The translations under genes were made by a program, and so were the position numbers. From Rhyacophila brunnea (Eukaryota > Arthropoda > Insecta > Trichoptera > Rhyacophilidae): 64,000 nt of DNA. The notes under the pieces are model-generated. The model searched no databases and was not told where the DNA came from. It worked only from the letters and a program-made list of their open reading frames with translations. The stretch covers positions 10,868,001-10,932,000 of the forward strand of contig JAGYXB010001951.1 in the NCBI GenBank assembly GCA_022495005.1, written 5' to 3'. Shown piece by piece: positions 55,963 to 64,000 of the stretch. The stretch's first letter is position 1; each line of letters begins with the position of its first letter.

Positions 55963-57188
55963 CACATACCTAATCTTGACAAGATTAACTAAAAGCTATG
56001 CGACTGAAAAATTGTTTTTAAGTAATCACAAATAAGAGTAAACAATACAAATTGATACCGTCGACGTCTGAAAAGTTTATCTTACTGGCTACCTGATTGA
56101 TATTCAAATATTGTCTATTTTTCCAGCTCATTGTTTTCATTCTATTAATTTAATTAAGTAATGTAACTATTTTGAACCATTAAACTTACCATTGAGAATA
56201 TTTATATATATAAATACCGAATGAATATAAAATCGGCCTTTTAGTCATACGATGTTATATGCAGAAGACAAATTGGCAATAAATATAATTGAATACCTCA
56301 CACCTTGAAAGTTTTCTCAAGTATGTATCTTTGTATGTTTTTTTAAGTGGTCAAACCATCCGCTTGTATACAAACAAAAACCACATTTTACATTTTATTT
56401 TGATTAAAATTGAATTCAAACTTCATATAAAGGCAGGATGTGTTTAATTTTAATACAACCCAATCTTATAAAAAACTAATAATTTCTAAAACATGTTTTA
56501 CGCCTTTTTATGTTATCCACCTCTAAAGGGGGCGATAGGCCAAAAATATTTGAGAAACTCTGAACTATGCCGTACGGCGCAGTTACCTAAATTGCGCAGT
56601 ACACTGAGAAGCAAAACGCGTAGGCCGTTTATGTAAGACAGGTTTCTTTATAAAAACCACTTACCCACAATAATAACAATCGAGCTACTTAGCTCTATCT
56701 TTGAGCTTCTCACAAAGATACCAAAAAATACGGCAGTAACACGATCACAATGTAAGAGAACTTCTTCCAATTTCAAACGAAAAGATTAGGGCGCAGGAGA
56801 AGTGCGCCGGGCCGCGTTAAAAGAACAGCATCGCGTCGTAAATACTTTTGCTTGAATTATTCAACAAAACCCTTTTCAAAACAATAGAATTTTATTTTTC
56901 AACCTGCCGAAACGCTCTCGCCGCACAAAATTCAACACGCTGCATTCAAGTCAGCAAAAGTTGTACGATTAAATTAATATTTAATTATGTTATGTCATCA
57001 TCATCCTAACTGCTCTCGATCTACTTGTATTATAAAAAGGACACTCATTTTTTTCTCCACTATTTTTGGTAGGTACTTAAGATTTCGTTGCCAATTGTCA
57101 TGTAGGTAACTACTTCTGCTATAACTTAATTATCGCATCGATTCAGCAGGTCATCGGTTTTGGGTACTGTCAACCTCTACATCATTTT
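55963..57188. other. No identified gene; GC-richer patch
   Basis: 56560-56830 is GC-richer (gccgtacggcgcagttacct; agaagtgcgccgggccgcgt) but no frame is open for long. It could be a decayed retroelement or a promoter-proximal region; no evidence decides. Confidence 0.35.
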
Positions 57189-57620
57189 TGAAGTTATACT
57201 TCTTTTTTGGGCGTTTGGTAGAGAATAAAATTGAGAGCTGCGCGCGTACACCGTTACGAAAGTGCGCAACAGTATGAAGTTAGCTGCGAATCAGTCAGCT
57301 GTATGCAAACGCAAGTTTGATAGTAGAATTGTTCCGTTGCCTAGACAACGAATTTATCACTGTCGTCCATTTGCAATTCCTTACGTAAACAAACGATTAA
57401 ACGTCAGTGACAGTTGTTACTTTAAAAATAAAAACACCGAGAAATAATTATATAATTTAGTAAAATAAGTTAAAGTGTATAGAAATAAACCAACGGCGCT
57501 CCAATAAGTGGCTCTTTTTCTTGAGTGTGTAATTTAAAAAGATAATTAAGAGCTAGTCGAAGAATTTAGGTTATCACAAGTTTTGTTTATGTTTTGTTAC
57601 TCCAAAGAAGTATAACTTCT
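57189..57620. mobile_element. Element bounded by inverted repeats, about 432 bp
   Basis: Left gaagttatacttctttt (57190-57206), right ccaaagaagtataacttct (57602-57620), reversed AGAAGTTATACTTCTTTGG. Both are close to gcgcgcgtac (57241-57250 and 57623-57630). Contents are GC-richer, open for 61 codons on the plus strand (57262-57447, unrecognised) and include an X-box-like palindrome. A non-autonomous transposon is the best explanation, but a host promoter is possible. Confidence 0.5.
57336..57349. promoter_or_regulatory. X-box-like palindrome gttgcctagacaac
   Basis: Matches the RFX consensus GTNRCC-N(0-3)-RGNAAC type, with both half-sites intact (GTTGCC and GACAAC) and a 2-base spacer. RFX factors control ciliary genes in animals. 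Here the site lies inside an inverted-repeat element, so its function is uncertain. Confidence 0.35.
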
Positions 57621-57839
57621 AACGCGCGTACATAAGTACACGCACCGATTTTTTTTTAAAAATTGTTTGTATCGAACCCTTTTGTTTGCTACTTACCTAA
57701 GTTTTAATTTTTTGAACACTGAGCGTTGTGTCCAACATGAATGTCAAAATACCGTTTTAAGTTTTCTCCTTTTAGATCGCTTCAATTTAAGGTCGCATCC
57801 ATACTATAGTATTAAAAGAATGCGTTAAATAAACACCAG

Positions 57840-57935
57840 AATCTTCAGGCATAGCGAAAGGTTACTCTTGAATATTTTATCAAAAAATTGAATGTACTCC
57901 GTTCCGGGTTTGATCTCCGGAAATGTTTTTTTTTA
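57840..57935 (+). mobile_element. Possible SINE remnant with B-box-like motif
   Basis: ccgttccgggtttgatctcc (57900-57919) resembles a B box and is followed by a T run; the A-box side (aggcatagcgaaaggttact) is only loosely tRNA-like. Low confidence. Confidence 0.25.
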
Positions 57936-58331
57936 TATAAGTATTGATTATTCGATTTCAGACAGTTGTGATGCGTAATTGCCTGATTGGAGGAGTGTTG
58001 GAATACCCAAGTACAGTCATTGGATACCAAGGTTCCGGATTTATGGACGAGGGTGAAAAGGTTAACCGGAAATGTTACAAAAGCAGTATATCTAATAAAT
58101 ATAAGATAATGATAAACACACAATACATACATCATAGTTATTGATATGTAGAGTTTGAAAAAGATTCAATTCAGAATCTTTCAAACTCATGACAGTCTTA
58201 ACAATAATGTGGCAACCTTAAATATATCTATATTGACTAAAAATACAATTTAATGTAGTTTGTTTACCTTTACACATTACTCCTCTGTTCACTAATCTTA
58301 CTACATACCGACTATAATATAATATATATTA
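57936..58331. other. No identified gene; hairpin
   Basis: 58151-58188 forms a hairpin: gagtttga and aagattc pairing with gaatctt and tcaaactc around a 6-base loop, with two unpaired bases. Weak open frames only. Confidence 0.45.
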
Positions 58332-60198
58332 CTAGCTGACCCGGCAAACGTTGCTCTGCCATATAAATTATTTCTAGTGAATATTTTGGTTGTTAAATAA
58401 AAAATAACGAATGTATCGTAAGTGTGTGGGGATAGGATCTATGATAGAAAGAGGAATGGAGCGCTGTAGACGATGACCGCCGATAAAAGCAAAAAAACAC
58501 CAACCATTAATTTTCTCAATTCAAAATGAGTAATGATATTCATAATGAATTAATTACTTGTGACAGGATCTCGTTGTTTAATTTTTATGCAATATCCGTC
58601 TTGTCTCTTCCAGAAAATTAGCGGATATTGGAGAGCGTCGTATGAGCGGTGTGTGTCAGCGATGAACTCCAGATTATTGTTTCTTCTTCGAATCACGATT
58701 TCTCGCGTCGATGTGCGGTCGCCAACCATGATTCCAGCGATGTCGTCAACAACAGGCGCATTGAATCGACACACGTGCTCTCCAGCTGGTGTTTTATCAG
58801 GATTGATGACAATAGCGTGATTTTCACTTTGGAATTCGTGCATGTGTGCTTTGAAGAATTTCAATAATTCATTGTGCTCATTCAACAGGGCGTCCAGTTC
58901 GCCGACGATGCGCCTGGCATTAGGCTAATTGAGGTTATTGTAGCCGCAACGTGCATCCACACGATTGATGTCCTCACCGCCCATGAAGTAGATTTGTAAA
59001 AATTTATGTGGTTCGTTTGGCATTGGCAGCAATGAGCCTACTTTGTGGTATACTTGGCCTTTGATTTTGAACGCAGAATGGAATTGTTGACCATTTGCCG
59101 CAGTATTGTGAACTATTTCTGTTGCTCCGAACGAAGTCATTTGGAAGCATGAATTGAATGTGCGAATGGACTTCAGGAACAGGTTTGAATCTGGAACCGT
59201 GCCGATGAGCAAGCCGTTCAATGGTTCTGGTGGTATCTCAATTTCTGGTAGTTGCACTTTTCCTGATGCGCAACACATCCCGGCTGACTCATGTTTGAAT
59301 TTGAACGCATGACAATGGGAACATTCTTTGTCCATAGCACCAATCAGCACTTTCGGATGAGCGGAATATTTAATATTTGGCTCGTACTCGAATGCGAGAC
59401 GAAGGAACGAAGCGGATGTAAATGCTCGATATACTTGTTGGCGTTGTCGGTCATTTGCTCTGCGTGTGTTAACTACGAATCGGCGCGCTTGGCTCCGTTC
59501 CAATTGTTGTTGTTGATTTCGTTCAGCTCGTGCCTCTTGTGATTGAGATGCACGCAATTGCGACATGCTCACACGCACGTTTTTGTTATCTTGTTGGATT
59601 TGTTCGTCTGTTCTTTTTGCTCTACTATTTTGCATGTTTGTTGCTTTTTTTCGTTCGACGGCCCAAATGGCCCCCCTTGCGTCTTGCTGGCATTATGCAC
59701 TGTAATACACGCACACAAAAATAGATAAATTAAAATAAATCGTACAAAATTTTGCACGCACTGCATTGTGATATGCCGAATGAAATGTCAAAATGACACC
59801 TCTCTTGAATTCTTCTCGGACGTAGCGCCATCTGTCATTCAACAACATAAATAATTTCATTATATTTGAAATACGAACGACGGTTAAATTTGTTCATACA
59901 AAAATAATAAAATCGCGATTAAAAAATGGGAGAGTAAAGATAGGAGGGTAAAAATTTGGGGTTATAGGTATTTTTTGATGCCAAATAATAAAAAAAATAC
60001 AAAAAAAAATTGTCAAAAAAATAAAAGAAAAATTTTTCTGGATAGAGATACCCTAATCACCTAGCGGTATGAAATATACTTGTTGACCTATTCTCATACC
60101 TAACAAATATACATAAAAAAATCATAAAAATCGGTGAAGCCATTTCGGAGGAGTGCGACCACAAACATCGTGACACGAGATTTTTATATATATAGAGA
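58332..60198 (-). mobile_element. Helitron copy 2 (1867 bp), internally deleted
   Basis: On the minus strand it starts TCTCTATATATATAAAAATC at 60198 after an A and ends CTAG at 58335-58332 before a T. The 3' end has a short hairpin (GGCA...TGCC around aacgtt) just before CTAG. Same structure and nearly the same length as the copy at 18193-20057, so both derive from one internally deleted master rather than from separate truncations. Confidence 0.9.
58550..59693 (-). pseudogene. Helitron protein, N-terminal fragment (copy 2, less damaged)
   Basis: Starts MPARRKGGHLGRRT at 59693; one extra A in a poly-A run near 59648 shifts the frame, then a 236-codon frame (59635-58925) reads MQNSRAKRTDEQIQQDNKN, the Q/R-rich region, NIKYSAHPKVLIGAMDKEC, SHCHAFKFKHESAGMCC, QLPEIEIPPEPLNGLLIGTV, SDNLF-like segment, and KGQVYHKVGSLLPMPNEPHK. 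A stop (TAG where copy 1 has TTG) at 58925-58927 interrupts it; the same frame continues NEHNELLKFFKAHMHEFQSE, VGDRTSTREIVIRR, YPLIFWKRQDGYCIK and ends RDPVTSN-stop. The HUH nuclease and helicase domains that follow DPVTG in full Helitron proteins are missing. Confidence 0.85.
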
Positions 60199-62254
60199 TT
60201 GTATTTTATTATTTCTTCCAAATTATATTGTGCAAAAATATGAAATAGTAATTAAATAAATTATAGAATGTTGCTTTGGGTGTAGGGACCTATTTTAGTG
60301 AGGTTCAATAGAATTGCATGGGATGAAAAAGTGCATCGTAGGTATCACGATAAGGCCTAAAAAATACAGAAAATATAAAGAAGCCTTCATACAGGAGAGG
60401 ATTGAGGATTGCTACTGATTTATGATATTTACTCATAAAATAATACGATAATACAATGAAATTCTATTTATATAAATAAAAATAATGTTACCTTCATTTA
60501 TAGTCAACTAGTCGACTAGTTGTGAAAGTGACATAGTCTAATATAAATAAACCTGTCAAAATCCAATCATCCCCTCGGCAGAGTGTTAAGCACGGTTGCT
60601 ATTGCCACTTGCAGCCAGCTTCACGTGCGTCGGGACGTTAAATCCATTATCATATGAAAACGCTATTTCAAGATTAAACTGAAAGCTCATTCGCGAAGTG
60701 AGGGGAATATACTTTAACTATCGAACCCGCTTTGAAATGATAATTCGCTCGCCCGTTTCACACAACATTGTGCAATGTTGCTGTGAACACCTGTTGTTTG
60801 GATTACTTTTACGCCAGATGAGTTATGAGGATTTTAAACATTAAATATACAGTCCTATTGAATGCTTTTATTTAAATTTATAAACATTTACAGCATATAC
60901 TGCGTATAAATACTAAATAGATACTTAAAATAAGTTCTTCTTTGAAAAACAATCATAAACACCGCGGTAACTAGTTTTTGGTAATCCAAAACAAATAAAA
61001 TAAATGATGAGGCATATATTTATCGATGCCTATGTGTTTTAATCCCGACAACAGAATATAGCACTACAAGTGGCACTACAGTGGTGACATGCAGCACGTA
61101 TCCCATGATTTTGGAACAAATGCGTCGCGTTCTCTCAAAACAAACAAAATATCGGGATAACAGAGAGAGACTCTGTTGTTCCGACGCATAAAATTATATC
61201 CATAGTTCTTTATTAATGATTAATTTTATTCCTATCACTGATTTGTCTAAATAAACAATAGCAATAAGAAATACTAAAGGAAATCTCTATTTTATATAGT
61301 CAAGTAAAAATAACCAGGTATTTTACATTTTAATGAAAAGTATAACGGTGAAATTACTCATTGTCTACTTACAAATTAAATATAATATTATTATATCTAT
61401 TATAATGACGACTCAAGTATAAGCCGAAGCATTCTGAAACTTGGCGACAACGAGTGGTCTTACCTTTCCTGCCCCTCCCGGTGCTGTCTATGAATGGGTG
61501 ACCTATCATTATTCTATAGAGTGCATATCGTATCTGTCATGTTCACTTGTCAGAGCATGTTTATTGATTTGGTTAAAAACTAATCATATTAACGTATCTT
61601 GAAGACCTTGGAGTTCATTTGATTTGGTGGTTTTGTGCTTATTAATAATTATTAAGTGATGATCAAAGTGAGTAAACTTATTCTATGTATAATATCATAA
61701 TACAGTAAGATTCTAGCTAAATTGACTTAATTAATATGATAAACAGAAAAGATAATATTATTTTGAAGTTATTACTTTTTTACAAAAAAATACTATTATT
61801 TTATCGTGTTGCTTTTCAAAATGACAAACCTCGTCATGCAGATTTAATTGTCAAACAAACGTTCAAAAATTAATAAAACTAGTTAAATATTGTTAAATAT
61901 GGCTCATTTTCAATCATTATCATAATCAGCAATAAATATTATTCTAGACGAAGATGAAGTTCTCGTAAAATTATAAATTATGTTAACGCCAGTTTGAGGT
62001 CATGTTTATGAAAAAGCTTTTCGTAAATATCACTCAATTAATTCACTTTAAATAAAACATGTTATTTAAATATAATATCTTGAGAGTTAATCATTATAAT
62101 TTAATTTTTGAAATTCGAAACGAGAAAACCCTATTATAAATGAAACCAAATTATATGGTTTTGCAAATCAATATGTCAGGCAATCTGAGATCTAATTTTG
62201 ACAGCTGCACAGTGGGATCACTTGTTTGAGAAATATGATTGTCCAAAAGTCCAA
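60199..62254. other. AT-rich DNA; perfect 18-bp palindrome
   Basis: 60505-60522 is caactagtcgactagttg, a perfect palindrome. 60560-60640 and 61410-61500 are GC-richer without open frames. No genes seen. Confidence 0.4.
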
Positions 62255-62400
62255 GGCTTTGTACCTTAAGATGGCGCTGGGCAGAGCCAAAAGTCGTTGG
62301 ATTGACGAAATTGTATTATTTAATATATGTGGAATTACGTGGCCACACAGTGCACAGGACTGAGATAGTGAAACAGTATGGCGTTCATAGATCATAACTA
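62255..62400 (+). mobile_element. Decayed RTE-type LINE tail
   Basis: Plus strand reads KMALGRAKSRWIDEI, then CGITWPHSAQD-stop-DSETVWRS. This is the GRP..RW.DDI...AG..W...AQDR..W..L block at the end of RTE-type ORF2. A stop replaces the Arg of AQDR. It ends by about 62400 without the (ATG)n tail. Confidence 0.65.
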
Positions 62401-64000
62401 AATGTAAAAAACAGATATGGTTACAATTTATTAACTCAGCATCGTACATTATAATATTAATGTACATATGTCTATCAAACCAACTAGACTAATAACGACC
62501 TGGAATTAATTGGCACAATGAAATTTATAGTTTTATAGTTCAAAGTATTTAATTAATTGTCATTATTATCCTGTTATTAATAATATTTACGATGCAATGC
62601 AGTTAATAAATTATATCGCATCGGCAAATTGATCGTCGACAGGTTAATTGAATGTAAATTGCAAACTGATAAATTTTATACCCTAGTGCTGTATGTATAT
62701 GTAGGTATATTTGATAGACCACCAGAACGCCCATCCCCTCCCACTAATCATCTAGTGGAAATTGGCTATTTCCTAAAACCAACAAAATTCTCATGTCACG
62801 ACGAAATTATAAATCAATCGACGAGATGTACAGACAATAATTGGTAAAGTAGGTATGTTGATTCTACAAGTATTCATCTAATAGAATATGGACTAATAAT
62901 AAAATTAAGATAAGTATATGAAAGATTTTTCTTACATTATTGGGTAAATTTTAAGATTTTTTGATATATTAATAAATCTATGAATATTCCTAATAAGAGG
63001 AGGACGTATTAATAACAATGTGACACAATATATACATATAAAAACACAGTTTTCAGAAAATTATAATATAAAATATAAGTAAAATGAGGATGGATGAATT
63101 AAATACAATATATATACCGAGTAAATTGATTAATAGTCTTAGTGTTTTTTTTCCTATGGTACAGAACTAACCGTATATTGGTGATGCCATCTACGAAACC
63201 AATAACACTTTTGATATATTCCACTTAAAATATTCTTAATCTTGGCCAATTTATTTCATTCGCCATACTCCCTTCTACTTATGAACATAAATTATTTTGT
63301 ATGTAAGTACATTATTTATCACATGCTTTATTCAATAGTTCATTGTTTTATATATTTGTAATTGTGTTTTTATGACATAATGTAAACATCTTGAAATAAT
63401 AATGTCAACTGAATGAATGAGTGCATAAATTATTTCGTATAACAACAATAAACATCGTTTTGATTTCAATGAATATTTTTTTAAAAGAATTTTCTTGGCC
63501 CTTCCTAAAAGCTACAAAATTTTAAATTATTTCACGATCAGAATAATCTTTCACCATTTGAATCGGTATGTGTTTGCCAGTTAAATCATCGTGGGTGTCA
63601 AAAGAAGTAATTGGTCATTCTTAAAATAACACAAACATTATGCAATTAAATAGCCAATCACACATACCACACATTGGTATTAACTTTGAGATTAAAATAC
63701 TAGGGATAGAGGAAGGGTTTTTTCACGCTTGGTGAAAGAACCCATTAAACACACAAAAACTACAGCAAAACCAATAAGGAAGATAAGATACATTTTAAAC
63801 TACTTCTTGGATTCCGGATCTGCAAAATCCAATGTCCGGTCTAGCAATACAGATCTCGATTTAAACATCAACTAGCATATATTTTACTCTAATATTTGCT
63901 GTCACTAACCCTGATATTTTTTCAATACACATTTATTTGACCAGCTTCCGTATTCATAAGCATACTTTAGTATACTTTAGAATATTATATTAGCCTCTGC
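62401..64000. other. AT-rich DNA to the window edge, nothing identified
   Basis: One frame (62629-62847 plus, 72 codons, contains YVGIFDRPPERPSPPTNHLV) is weakly protein-like but unrecognised. No repeat copies found. Confidence 0.4.

Noticed and set aside
58560..58867. Plus-strand open frames across the second Helitron
   Set aside because: They are antisense to the Helitron protein fragment, whose minus-strand frame is supported by the copy at 18697-19881.

Overview
This window is AT-rich, repeat-packed, intron-poor-looking DNA of an insect, most probably a moth or butterfly (Lepidoptera). The inference rests on transposon families typical of that order: Helitrons whose 5' end carries the block GGTCGAACTCC...TCGACC, RTE-type LINE tails ending in (ATGATG)n, a CR1/Jockey-group LINE, tRNA-derived SINEs, and scattered taggtacctacct-type strings. 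Prokaryotic architecture (operons, ribosome binding sites) is absent. I could not identify any complete host gene; the only long open reading frames with a recognisable function belong to transposable elements.

Layout. 1-1130: nine-unit tandem array built from the 3' end of an RTE LINE. 1985-2262: a plain copy of such an RTE tail. 4.7-11.7 kb: SINEs, LINE fragments, and a foldback element split by a 729-bp hAT-like element that carries a near-perfect 8-bp target duplication. 14.19-16.09 kb: a pogo-like DNA transposon with TA flanks, decayed transposase and repeated transposon-specific motifs inside. 16.79-17.04 kb: a 250-bp TA-flanked MITE. 18.19-20.06 kb: Helitron copy 1. 20.2-27.3 kb: SINE and LINE debris. 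27.86-33.1 kb: a 760-bp tandem duplication whose second copy appears to be split by 3.7 kb. 37.7-45.3 kb: several long-inverted-repeat MITEs, a foldback element and mixed LINE debris. 46.17-48.36 kb: the best-preserved LINE, with a 461-residue reverse-transcriptase frame and a 127-bp MITE at its broken 5' side. 49.9-50.06 kb: a 188-bp near-perfect palindrome. 52.2-55.1 kb: repeat, LINE and foldback copies. 57.2-57.6 kb: an inverted-repeat element containing an X-box. 58.33-60.20 kb: Helitron copy 2 in opposite orientation. The remainder is low-complexity AT-rich DNA.

How the parts relate. Autonomous machinery is almost gone: the Helitrons keep only an N-terminal Rep-side fragment, the pogo-like element only the tail of its transposase, and the LINE has lost its endonuclease. 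Many elements are non-autonomous families that would need proteins supplied from elsewhere. The most unusual structure is a foldback family, present at least five times, whose inverted arms each contain a tRNA-like block with a recognisable B box. Nested insertions (hAT in foldback, MITE in LINE) give a relative order of events. Percent identities and clade names were judged by eye and are not computed.
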